Shown here: positions 18,363-25,836 of the stretch, piece by piece
Numbering within the stretch: the stretch's first letter is position 1
How the letters are laid out: every line of letters starts with the position of its first letter
Assembly: GCA_934463165.1 (NCBI GenBank)
Contig: CAKSJG010000002.1
Location: forward strand, 1-64,000
Reading direction: 5' to 3'
DNA: 64,000 nt
Origin: an uncultured Clostridia bacterium
Lineage (GTDB): Bacteria > Bacillota > Clostridia > UMGS1810
The notes under the pieces: model-generated
The model's input: only the letters and a program-made list of their open reading frames with translations
Databases searched by the model: none
What the model was told of the DNA's origin: nothing
Made by a program: the position numbers and the translations under genes

Positions 18363-19543
18363 ACATTGCAGTAGCAGGAACAGGATATGTGGGATTATCA
18401 ATTGCAACGTTGCTTTCACAGCATAATAAAGTAACGGCAGTAGATATAATCCCCGAAAAAGTTGAACTTATAAATAACAGAAAATCGCCGATTCAGGATG
18501 ACTACATAGAAAAATATCTGTCAGAAAAAGATCTTGACCTCACAGCGACGCTTGATGCGGAGAGTGCATATAAGGATGCGGATTTTATTGTAATTGCTGC
18601 TCCGACAAATTATGATCCCGACAAAAACTATTTTGACACATCCGCCGTTGAGAGTGTTATTGAACTTGTTTTAAAATGCAATAAAAGCGCATATATGATA
18701 ATAAAGTCAACAGTACCGGTCGGATATACAGAAAATGTCCGTAAAAAATTTAATACCGATAAGATTCTTTTCAGCCCTGAATTTTTAAGAGAAAGTAAAG
18801 CACTTTATGATAATCTGTATCCGTCGAGAATTATTGTCGGAATGGACAATAAAGATGAACGCTGCAAAAAGGCTGCTGAAAATTTTGCTGAGCTTTTAAA
18901 ACAAGGCGCAATTAAAGAGGACATTCCTACCTTATTTATGGGATTTACCGAGGCTGAAGCTGTGAAACTTTTTTCAAATACATATCTTGCTCTGAGAGTT
19001 GCATACTTTAATGAGCTGGACACTTATGCGGAAGTACGTGGTCTTGATACAAAGCAAATCATTGAGGGAGTCGGTCTGGATCCCAGAATAGGAAGCCATT
19101 ATAACAATCCGTCATTCGGTTACGGTGGGTATTGTCTGCCGAAAGATACTAAACAACTTTTAGCAAACTATAATGACGTTCCAAACAATATTATTGGGGC
19201 AATTGTTGATGCAAACAGAACAAGAAAAGACTTTATTGCCGAAAGAATTCTTGAAAAAAATCCTAAAATTGTTGGTGTATACCGACTTACAATGAAATCA
19301 AATTCCGATAATTTCCGTGCATCGTCTATTCAAGGAGTAATGAAAAGAATAAAAGCAAAAGGAATTGAAGTTGTTGTTTATGAGCCAACTCTTGACGATG
19401 AATTATTTTTCAATTCACGTGTTATACGGGATCTTGAAAAATTCAAAAAGGTGTCGGATGTAATTATAGCAAACAGATATAATGACGAAATTGCAGATGT
19501 AATAAACAAAGTATATACAAGAGATTTATATTTTAGAGATTAA
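18359..19543 (+). CDS. ugd: UDP-glucose 6-dehydrogenase
   Basis: This 394-residue short-form enzyme oxidises UDP-glucose to UDP-glucuronate with two NAD+. Signatures are AVAGTGYVGLSIA (Rossmann), STVPVGYT, FSPEFLRESKAL (catalytic Lys region), KLFSNTYLALRVAYFNELD and GYGGYCLPKDTKQL with the active-site Cys. It starts at TTG 18359, which overlaps the previous TGA as TTGA; AAAGGA lies just upstream. It is the last gene of the polysaccharide operon. With the TviB-like dehydrogenase it gives the pathway two different uronic-acid donors. Confidence 0.93.
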   Translation: MNIAVAGTGYVGLSIATLLSQHNKVTAVDIIPEKVELINNRKSPIQDDYIEKYLSEKDLDLTATLDAESAYKDADFIVIAAPTNYDPDKNYFDTSAVESVIELVLKCNKSAYMIIKSTVPVGYTENVRKKFNTDKILFSPEFLRESKALYDNLYPSRIIVGMDNKDERCKKAAENFAELLKQGAIKEDIPTLFMGFTEAEAVKLFSNTYLALRVAYFNELDTYAEVRGLDTKQIIEGVGLDPRIGSHYNNPSFGYGGYCLPKDTKQLLANYNDVPNNIIGAIVDANRTRKDFIAERILEKNPKIVGVYRLTMKSNSDNFRASSIQGVMKRIKAKGIEVVVYEPTLDDELFFNSRVIRDLEKFKKVSDVIIANRYNDEIADVINKVYTRDLYFRD

Positions 19544-19548
19544 AGCTT

Positions 19549-19605
19549 TTAAACTTCGTACAAGTCTCTTTTAACAACAATATCAAGTATATTTCTATTA
19601 CACAT
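19549..19605 (-). CDS. Possible 18-codon minus-strand ORF or truncated gene start
   Basis: On the minus strand GGAGGTGAGTTT precedes an ATG that opens MCNRNILDIVVKRDLYEV before a stop. The ribosome site is excellent, but it sits in the arm of a hairpin (19613-19649). The peptide may be a leader, or the leftover 5' end of a gene whose body was lost when the capsule locus was joined here. I see no family. Low confidence that it is a functional gene. Confidence 0.25.
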   Translation of the reverse strand: MCNRNILDIVVKRDLYEV

Positions 19606-19612
19606 AAACTCA

Positions 19613-19649
19613 CCTCCGATTTATCTATTTTATAAAGATAAATCAGAGG
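19613..19649. other. 14-bp inverted repeat (hairpin)
   Basis: The arms 19613-19626 and 19636-19649 pair with one mismatch around a 9-nt loop. No T-run follows on either side, so it is not an ordinary terminator. It covers the ribosome site of the minus-strand mini-ORF and abuts the first GGTGCAA repeat. Confidence 0.6.
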
Positions 19650-19720
19650 TGCAATTAATTAAGTCAAAAACACCTCAAAAGGTGCAATTAATTGTTTAAA
19701 ATACTTGCTTTTTGGTGCAA
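19648..19720 (+). repeat. Three GGTGCAA direct repeats at exact 33-bp spacing
   Basis: GGTGCAATTAATT occurs at 19648-19660 and 19681-19693, and a third GGTGCAA at 19714-19720 falls between the -35 and -10 of the promoter for the ATPase gene. The constant 33-bp step is about three helical turns, so all copies face the same side of the DNA. This suggests operator sites for a repressor. Confidence 0.6.
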
Positions 19721-19733
19721 GTTATGATATAAT
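19705..19733 (+). promoter_or_regulatory. Sigma-A promoter for the AAA ATPase gene
   Basis: TTGCTT (19705-19710) and TATAAT (19728-19733) are separated by 17 bp, about 30 bp before the ATPase start codon. The third GGTGCAA repeat lies in the spacer. Confidence 0.7.
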
Positions 19734-19763
19734 AATTGCAAAATAACGTCTGGAGGTATCCTT

Positions 19764-21125
19764 ATGGAACGAAATGCAACTCAAAAATTAATTAATTGGA
19801 ATAACAATAAACGCAAAAAACCTTTGATTGTATGGGGTGCCAGACAGGTAGGTAAAACATATCTTATAAAAGATATATTTGCAGAAACCTTTTATAAAAA
19901 AAGTTATATTTATATTGATTGCAAAATAGAAGATGAAATTCGTGAATTCTGCGAAAAAACAGCAAATGCAGAAAAAATTATTGAATATATTTCTTTGTTT
20001 AAGGGTAAAAAAATAACAAAAGATACATTATTAATTTTTGATGAAGTGCAAGAATGCCCGAATATAATATCTTCACTTAAATATTTTTGTCAGGATTTCA
20101 GAGAAATACCTGTTATTGCTTCCGGCTCAATGGTTCGGATTAAAATCCAAAGAGAAACTCATAAAAGAGGTGCAACCGACAATGGAAAATTTCTTTTTCC
20201 CGTTGGCAAAATAAACCAGATAACCGTTTATCCGATGACATTTGATGAATTTTTGATAAACAGCAATAAAGTGCTGTATGATGCAATAAAAAATGCATAT
20301 GAAAACAAAAAGCCTCTTGAATCTAAAATTCACGAGCTTGCAATAGAACAGGTGTATAAATATTTACTTGTAGGCGGTATGCCGGAGGCTGTGGAAACTT
20401 ATATTGATGATGATAATCTTTTTGAATCAAGGGAAATACTTAAGGTTCTTTATGACAACTACCTTGCCGATATGGATTTATATCAGGCAAGCCGCGAAGC
20501 AGTTCTTCGTTCGCGCACACTGTTTTCAAACATTTACAAACAACTTAACAAGGAATCGAAAAACTTTTCTCCCGGACTTATTGAAGAAAAAAGCAAGACA
20601 AGAGATTTTGCCACTGCAATTCAATGGCTTACCATGGCACATATCGTCAATCAATCATTTCAGTTAAAAGAACATATCACCACTCCGCTTATGGCAGATA
20701 ATGAGGGTAATTTCCGTTTATTCTTAGGTGATATAGGAATGTTTTCATACCAAAGCGGAATCAATGCGGCATCATTTGTATCTAACAATGCAGATAACAC
20801 ATTATCGGGAATCTTCTTTGAAAATTTTGTGGCAAATGAGCTTATCGCCAAAGAGCACAAGCTGTTTTATTGGAAAGGAAAATCTTCTTCGGAACTTGAA
20901 TTTATAGTTGAGTCCGATAACAAGTTATATCCTATAGATGTTAAAAAAGGTAAGGGAACATTAAATTCTCTCGAAAAGTTTGCAAACCATAATAAGTTTG
21001 AATATGCAATAAAAGTTTCGAAGAATAATTACGGATATAATGCCGAACAAAAGCTGTTGACAGTACCGTTTTATTTCTTTCCGTTTATTGCCAAAGACCT
21101 TGCGGACGGAACCATGAAGCTTTAA
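19764..21125 (+). CDS. AAA ATPase with DUF4143 domain
   Basis: This 453-residue protein of the AAA_14/DUF4143 family has Walker A GARQVGKTYL near residue 27, Walker B LLIFDEVQECP near 95, and IPVIASGSMVRI as sensor region. The DUF4143 C-terminal half has YLLVGGMPEAV, ARTLF-like helices, FENFVANELIA, and LFYWKGKSSSELEFIVE ... YPIDVKKGKG, which resembles a PD-(D/E)xK-type nuclease motif. Members are common in gut anaerobes as single genes and their biological role is unknown; defence or toxin-like functions are only suspected. GGAGG precedes ATG 19764. It has its own promoter and terminator, so it is a one-gene unit. Confidence 0.88.
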   Translation: MERNATQKLINWNNNKRKKPLIVWGARQVGKTYLIKDIFAETFYKKSYIYIDCKIEDEIREFCEKTANAEKIIEYISLFKGKKITKDTLLIFDEVQECPNIISSLKYFCQDFREIPVIASGSMVRIKIQRETHKRGATDNGKFLFPVGKINQITVYPMTFDEFLINSNKVLYDAIKNAYENKKPLESKIHELAIEQVYKYLLVGGMPEAVETYIDDDNLFESREILKVLYDNYLADMDLYQASREAVLRSRTLFSNIYKQLNKESKNFSPGLIEEKSKTRDFATAIQWLTMAHIVNQSFQLKEHITTPLMADNEGNFRLFLGDIGMFSYQSGINAASFVSNNADNTLSGIFFENFVANELIAKEHKLFYWKGKSSSELEFIVESDNKLYPIDVKKGKGTLNSLEKFANHNKFEYAIKVSKNNYGYNAEQKLLTVPFYFFPFIAKDLADGTMKL

Positions 21126-21141
21126 TTATTAATAATTTATA

Positions 21142-21186
21142 AAAGAGGAAAACGAGAGATGCTGCGGCATTCCGGTTTTCCTCTTT
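21142..21186. terminator. Bidirectional intrinsic terminator
   Basis: Arms 21142-21153 and 21175-21186 form a 12-bp stem around a 21-nt loop, with T-rich sequence on the right and A-rich on the left. It lies 16 bp after the ATPase stop and 65 bp from the convergent AICAR transformylase stop, so it can serve both genes. Confidence 0.75.
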
Positions 21187-21251
21187 ATATTCTGTGTCAA
21201 TTATTTCGTTTTAACGAAAAACGCAATAAACTTTTAATTATAATATATTCA

Positions 21252-22436
21252 TTAATGATGAAACAGTCTCATTCCGGTAAACACGCACACCATATCATTT
21301 TTATCGCAGCATGAAATCACAGCATCATCACGAATTGAACCACCGGGTTCGGCAATATATTTTGCTCCGCTTTTCAGCGCACGCATGATGTTATCGTCAA
21401 ACGGGAAAAACGCGTCGGACGCTACGCTGACATCTGTTATACCGTCAAGATATTTTCTTATTTCTTCATCAGTGAGCGGCTCGGGACGCGTTGTAAAATA
21501 TTTCTGCCATATTCCGTCGGCGCACACATCCTCTTCATTTTTATTAATATATCCGTCTATGACATTATCCTTTTCGGGGCGCTTGAGCTCCGGTTTAAAC
21601 GGCAAAGACAAAACCTTGTCATATTGGCGCAAAAACCATGTGTCTGCCTTAGAACCTGCAAGACGTGTGCAATGAATTCTTGACTGCTGACCTGCGCCGA
21701 CTCCTATTGCCTGTCCGTCATAAGCATAGCATACGGAATTTGACTGAGTGTATTTAAGAGTTATAAGCGCAATTATCAAATCGCGCACGGCCGACTCCGG
21801 CAGGTTTTTATTTTGGGTAACAATATTTTTGAGCAGCTCGGGAGTTATTTTAAACTCGTTTCTCCCCTGCTCAAATGTTATGCCGAAAACCTGTTTATGT
21901 TCAATCGGTTCGGGAACATATGACGGGTCTATTTTTACAACGTTATAGTTTCCTTTTTTCTTTTGCTTTAAAATTTCAAGCGCTTCATCGGTATAACCCG
22001 GGGCTATGACACCGTCTGACACTTCGCGCTTTATCATTTTTGCTGTTACGGCATCGCAAACATCCGAAAGCGCAACCCAATCACCGAAAGAGCACATTCT
22101 GTCCGTTCCGCGCGCTCTTGCATAGGCACATGCAAGCGGTGATTCGTCAAGACCGTCTATATCATCGGCAAAGCATGCTTTTTTAAGTTTATCGGAAAGC
22201 TTGATGCCGACAGCTGCCGATGTAGGGCTTACGTGTTTAAATGATGAAGCGGCAGGCAGGCCTGTTGCCTCCTTAATCTCTTTAACAAGCTGCCAGCTGT
22301 TGAATGCATCGAGAAAGTTAATATATCCCGGCTTGCCGCAAAGTATCTCTATAGGCAAATCCGATGAATTGTCCATGTATATTCGTGCAGGTTTCTGATT
22401 GGGATTGCAACCGTATTTAAGTTCAAATTCTTTCAT
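21252..22436 (-). CDS. Phosphoribosylaminoimidazolecarboxamide (AICAR) formyltransferase, stand-alone
   Basis: This 394-residue protein corresponds only to the transformylase half of PurH. It converts AICAR and 10-formyl-THF to FAICAR, the ninth step of purine synthesis. Seen are ELKYGCNPNQKPARIY, GKPGYINFLDAFNSWQLV, the catalytic SFKHVSPTSAAVG (Lys-His pair), AYARARGTDRMCSFGD and a C-terminal FPFDDNIMRAL followed by AEPGGSIRDDAV. An ATG at 22475 adds 13 residues, but GGAG before ATG 22436 and the conserved start MKEFELKYG favour the shorter form. The MGS-like cyclohydrolase half is absent; the adjacent PurO-type gene supplies that step. Confidence 0.93.
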   Translation of the reverse strand: MKEFELKYGCNPNQKPARIYMDNSSDLPIEILCGKPGYINFLDAFNSWQLVKEIKEATGLPAASSFKHVSPTSAAVGIKLSDKLKKACFADDIDGLDESPLACAYARARGTDRMCSFGDWVALSDVCDAVTAKMIKREVSDGVIAPGYTDEALEILKQKKKGNYNVVKIDPSYVPEPIEHKQVFGITFEQGRNEFKITPELLKNIVTQNKNLPESAVRDLIIALITLKYTQSNSVCYAYDGQAIGVGAGQQSRIHCTRLAGSKADTWFLRQYDKVLSLPFKPELKRPEKDNVIDGYINKNEEDVCADGIWQKYFTTRPEPLTDEEIRKYLDGITDVSVASDAFFPFDDNIMRALKSGAKYIAEPGGSIRDDAVISCCDKNDMVCVFTGMRLFHH

Positions 22437-22467
22437 TTTATTCTCCGTTCCGCCGTGTATCGGCATG

Positions 22468-23184
22468 TTATTCATTTTTATTTATGAGCCTGTCTTCATA
22501 TGTTTTGCTTTCAAGATCGGTGTAGCGAACATAGAGCGAAATTTTATTATCGGCATCCAAAGAGTTCCAAAGAGAATCGGTAAATTCATCAATATCATCG
22601 GGAATGATTATGCGCTCCGGCTCTCCGCAAAATGTGGGAATGGGATCGCCGTCACAGATATATGTATGAATAAAATGACCGAGACCGCAAAGAGGTTCAT
22701 ATGAAAAATTATATCTTGCACAGCCGTCACCTGTTGCATTTTCGCTTTTTAATATGCTCATCGAATAGCTGAATCTGTCTTTGAAATCCAAAACGGCGCT
22801 GATACGCGGTGTAAAATTCGGGCTGTCGGGCTCAAACTTGCGCACCGTAAGCGCCTCTGCAAATGATTTGCCGCACTTAAGACCGTCATACACGGTGTCT
22901 GTCTGATCTCCGTTTGTAACAATAAGTGAGCTTTCAAAAGTTTTTACGGCCGAATAAATGATAAGACTCGGATCCTCAACCTTTGATTCGTCAAACGGTT
23001 TTGTATATATGTTTCCGTCTTTCTTTTCAAAAATTCGGTTTCTGCTGTTTGCACTGCGCCCCATTATAAAATACGCACTGCATGCTTTTTTGCCGTCTTT
23101 GCTTAGGCCTGCAGCTATTCCCCTGCCGACATAAGAATTACCTTTTATAAGTTCACTTATTGGTTTGACTTCGTATATATTCAT
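22468..23184 (-). CDS. purO: IMP cyclohydrolase, PurO type
   Basis: This 238-residue member of the archaeal-type IMP cyclohydrolase family (PF07826) closes FAICAR to IMP, the last step of purine synthesis. Matching blocks are NSYVGRGIAAGL, ACSAYFIMGRSANSRNR, DPSLIIYSAV, VTNGDQTDTVYDGL, FEPDSPNFTPRISAVLD, and CARYNFSYEPLCGLGHFIHTY. GGAGG precedes ATG 23184. It is upstream of the transformylase in the same transcript, and a ZTP riboswitch lies in the leader. Together the two genes replace a fused bacterial PurH. Confidence 0.92.
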   Translation of the reverse strand: MNIYEVKPISELIKGNSYVGRGIAAGLSKDGKKACSAYFIMGRSANSRNRIFEKKDGNIYTKPFDESKVEDPSLIIYSAVKTFESSLIVTNGDQTDTVYDGLKCGKSFAEALTVRKFEPDSPNFTPRISAVLDFKDRFSYSMSILKSENATGDGCARYNFSYEPLCGLGHFIHTYICDGDPIPTFCGEPERIIIPDDIDEFTDSLWNSLDADNKISLYVRYTDLESKTYEDRLINKNE

Positions 23185-23215
23185 AAAAACCTCCGATTAT
23201 TTGCCGAATATAATC

Positions 23216-23254
23216 AAAAAGACACATACCTTCTGCTTAAACAGAAAATATGTG
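23216..23254 (-). terminator. Terminator of the ZTP riboswitch expression platform
   Basis: On the minus strand CACATA...TTCTG pairs with CAGAA...TATGTG around a short loop (plus coordinates 23223-23254), followed by TTTTT (23220-23216). Its 5' arm starts inside the GGGCA end of the aptamer, so ligand binding should prevent hairpin formation and allow read-through. Confidence 0.8.
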
Positions 23255-23325
23255 CCCAGACGGTCGGCTTATCGGCTTAATGCTCCTTTGTGGTAATCCA
23301 CTTATCCGTCAGTAACAAAAAGCCA
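23250..23325 (-). ncRNA. ZTP (pfl) riboswitch
   Basis: The leader of the purO operon reads, on the minus strand, ACTGACGG, then GTGGATTACCAC (a hairpin), then AAAGGAGC, and finally CCGACCGTCTGGGCA. This is the ordered set of conserved blocks of the ZTP/ZMP-sensing pfl motif. The usual pseudoknot GGCGG/CCGCC is replaced by GACGG/CCGTC, a compensated change that keeps pairing. ZTP/ZMP signals folate shortage, and AICAR (ZMP) is the substrate of the transformylase encoded downstream, so high ZMP should switch the operon on. An intrinsic terminator follows directly. Confidence 0.88.
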
Positions 23326-23337
23326 TTTTTCTTTAAC

Positions 23338-23369
23338 ATTATATTAACATATATACGGCTTATTGTCAA
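23338..23369 (-). promoter_or_regulatory. Promoter of the purO operon
   Basis: On the minus strand TTGACA (23369-23364) is followed after 17 bp by TAATAT (23346-23341), with an overlapping TATAAT (23343-23338). The RNA would start just before the riboswitch aptamer. Confidence 0.7.
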
Positions 23370-23481
23370 GTATAAATTTATTTTAACGCAAGAAACGGAT
23401 GCGCCTTTGCGTGTAAATGTAGTCGAACAGTGAAAGCACTCTTTCTTGCGTATAATCGTATTATTTTGTATGTTTTATGAA

Positions 23482-23637
23482 GCGGAACGGTGTGGGCACC
23501 GTTCCCTACGAATAAATTGACAGGTATGTTTTCAATTAACAAATTGGTTTAAACAAAAAGCTGTAATATGATTCCGTTTAATAATATATTGCAAACTTGT
23601 AATGACTGTGTAGGGAACGGTGCCCACACCGTTCCGC
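23482..23637. repeat. Inverted pair of 28-bp palindromic repeats, MITE-like
   Basis: The 28 bp at 23482-23509 are repeated exactly as their reverse complement at 23610-23637. Each copy itself contains a hairpin GGAACGGTG/CACCGTTCC with a 4-nt loop. The 100 bp between them is AT-rich and non-coding. The structure fits a small mobile repeat with terminal inverted repeats, or a REP-like pair. The rest of the gap 23370-23858 holds a second inverted repeat (ACGCAAGAAA near 23386, complement near 23443) and no gene that I can support. Confidence 0.7.
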
Positions 23638-23858
23638 AAGCACAACACATATACTTTATATAATTAAAGGCACGGAATTTATATTCCCGATTATCCGCCC
23701 GAAAAAATCAAAAGTATACCCTAACCGCGATGCATAAAAATGATAAACTTATCAAAGTTCGGATATTGACGCGCACGGTTAAGTTCGCAGGAAATGAACC
23801 CAATGTGGTTTAAAAAGAAATTTTTGCATAATACCGCAGAAAATTCATCAAATATACA

Positions 23859-25271
23859 TCACCCGGTTAAGCGGAACCTCATCACACACCAAACAAATGC
23901 CGCGGCTGCAGATATGATACCTATCGGATATGCCGCAGCTGAAGAAATGTTCAATCCCTCGGGTGCCATTAAAATATACGTTATGCTGACGGCGGTCATA
24001 AAGCTTGCAGGAATTGCCGATATCAGAAAGCTGTAATTTTTTTTGTTTTGAATAAGATATGCCGAGATACACCAAAGAGATATCATCGCAAGTGTTTGAT
24101 TGCTCCATGAAAAATATCGCCACAAAACATTAAAATCAATTTGGGTAAGAATTGCTCCGATGCCGAGAAGAGGCACGGTCAATATAAGCCTGTTTTTTAT
24201 TTTATTCTGCTTTAATCCCGTGGTTTCGGCAAGTATTATCCTTGCCCCGCGAAAAGCCGTATCGCCGGATGTAATTGGGCAGATAACAACGCCTATAACT
24301 GCAAGAATGCCCCCTATCCTGCCGAGCAATCCTTTTGAAATATTATACACAACCGATGACTGACCGAGATTTGCAAGCGCCGAATTTAATGAACCGTCCG
24401 CCTTATAGTATGATAAGCCTGCAGCAGCCCAGATAAGAGCTATGACAGCTTCGGTAATCATTGCGCCGTAAAAAATGTTTTTTCCCTGTTTTTCATGTGT
24501 AATGCATTTTGCAATAAGCGGAGACTGCGTTGCATGAAATCCGGATATTGCACCGCACGCAACCGTCACAAACATATACGGCCATATGGGAAGCTTATCG
24601 GGATGTATATTTTTTAATGTAATATCCGGAATTTCGTAACCGCCGAAAATCACTCCGCCGATTATGCCGAGCGCCATAACGATAAGGGTTATGCCGAAAA
24701 TCGGATACATTCTCCCTATGATTTTGTCTATCGGCATCATGGTTGCAAGAACATAATATATAAGTATTGCCGCGGTCCATAAGTCAGCATTTAAAAAGTC
24801 CGGCGTAAGTTCTGCAAGAAGTGATGCGGGGCTTGTAACAAATACCGTGCCGACCAAAATAAGGAGTACAACAGAAAAAGCACGCATCGCATATTTTGAA
24901 CTGCGGCCGAGATACTTACCCGACAGCTCCGCCATCGACGCGCCGCCGTTGCGCTCGGATATCATTCCCGTAAAATAATCGTGAACTGCTCCGCCGAGAA
25001 CAGAGCCGAAAACTATCCACAAAAAGACCGATGGGCCAAATACAGCGCCCATGAGCGCACCGAAAATAGGACCCGTGCCGGCAATATTCAGCAACTGCAC
25101 AAGAAAAGCCTTCCACTTTTTCATAGGCACAAAGTCAACACCGTCGTGCATTTTAAGAGCCGGGGTTTTTCTGTCATCGGGTGAAAAAATTTTTTCAGCA
25201 AGCTTTCCGTAAAAAATATATCCCAAAATCAAAAGTATTATTGCTGCAGCAAATGATATCATTTTTTTCAT
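23859..25271 (-). CDS. cstA: Carbon starvation protein CstA-family transporter
   Basis: This 470-residue polytopic membrane protein has many helices. Family blocks are LLILGYIFYGKLAEKIF, DGVDFVPMKKWKAF, LNIAGTGPIFGALMGAVFGP, LGGAVHDYFTGMISERNGG and CGAISGFHATQSPLIAKCI. CstA proteins import peptides and/or pyruvate. This is the shorter Gram-positive form. The frame extends to 25331, but AAGGAGAG immediately before ATG 25271 and the conserved MKKMISFAA start support the shorter protein. It is monocistronic as far as can be seen and is transcribed away from the tRNA gene. Confidence 0.9.
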   Translation of the reverse strand: MKKMISFAAAIILLILGYIFYGKLAEKIFSPDDRKTPALKMHDGVDFVPMKKWKAFLVQLLNIAGTGPIFGALMGAVFGPSVFLWIVFGSVLGGAVHDYFTGMISERNGGASMAELSGKYLGRSSKYAMRAFSVVLLILVGTVFVTSPASLLAELTPDFLNADLWTAAILIYYVLATMMPIDKIIGRMYPIFGITLIVMALGIIGGVIFGGYEIPDITLKNIHPDKLPIWPYMFVTVACGAISGFHATQSPLIAKCITHEKQGKNIFYGAMITEAVIALIWAAAGLSYYKADGSLNSALANLGQSSVVYNISKGLLGRIGGILAVIGVVICPITSGDTAFRGARIILAETTGLKQNKIKNRLILTVPLLGIGAILTQIDFNVLWRYFSWSNQTLAMISLWCISAYLIQNKKNYSFLISAIPASFMTAVSITYILMAPEGLNISSAAAYPIGIISAAAAFVWCVMRFRLTG

Positions 25272-25388
25272 CTCTCCTTGCATCTTTGTATTTAGTATTC
25301 TACAAATAAAAAAATTCATGACTAAAATCACAAAATTTTTATTAAATTAAATAAATACCAAAAATTTAAAAATTTTTGAAAATAATAC

Positions 25389-25417
25389 TTGATTTTATGT
25401 TTGATTTATGATATAAT
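25389..25417 (+). promoter_or_regulatory. Promoter of tRNA-Arg
   Basis: TTGATT (25389-25394) and TATAAT (25412-25417) with a 17-bp spacer, ending 18 bp before the tRNA. Confidence 0.65.
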
Positions 25418-25435
25418 AATATTTGTTGTTAATAT

Positions 25436-25509
<74 letters not shown>

Positions 25510-25512
25510 TTT

Positions 25513-25553
25513 AAAACCCCTTGAAAACACAATGTTTCAAGGGGTTTTATTTT
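25513..25553 (+). terminator. Intrinsic terminator after tRNA-Arg
   Basis: AAAACCCCTTGAAA pairs with TTTCAAGGGGTTTT (14-bp stem, 8-nt loop), followed by ATTTT. Confidence 0.88.
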
Positions 25554-25612
25554 AGTGTGGTATTTATCAATAGGTCTTCGGTTCGATACTTGTACAGTAA
25601 TGTTCCCTAAAT

Positions 25613-25791
25613 TTAATCATTTTTCAAACAATCTTTTATAGCATTTCTGATGAATTCAGATTTGCCGATGCCGTCATTTTTAATTTTTCTTCCCACTGTG
25701 CAACAAGTTCTTTCGGTAAATCAGCAACCACACGTTTGTAAACTTTGTTTTTGTATCTGTGGATTACCTTTGATGATGTGTTTACTGACAC
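25613..25791 (-). pseudogene. Frameshifted ribbon-helix-helix (Arc/MetJ-type) protein
   Basis: From GTG 25791 the minus strand encodes YKNKVYKRVVADLPKELV and AQWEEKLK. The frame then shifts by one base in a run of five A (plus 25677-25681) and continues as NDGIGKSEFIRNAIKDCLKND before TAA at 25613. One extra A restores a single 60-residue protein with the strand-helix-helix pattern of RHH DNA-binding proteins such as antitoxins. The start is also poor because GGAG touches the GTG. It is therefore a decayed gene, or a sequencing error in a homopolymer. It lies just past a tRNA gene, a common integration site. Confidence 0.65.
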
Positions 25792-25836
25792 TCCATTATG
25801 TATTTATTATCGTTCGATTTTAAATTGCCTATAATC

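Noticed and set aside
19648..19720. Short CRISPR array
   Set aside because: Regular 33-bp steps, but only 7-13 bp are conserved per unit, there are just three units, and no cas gene is near.
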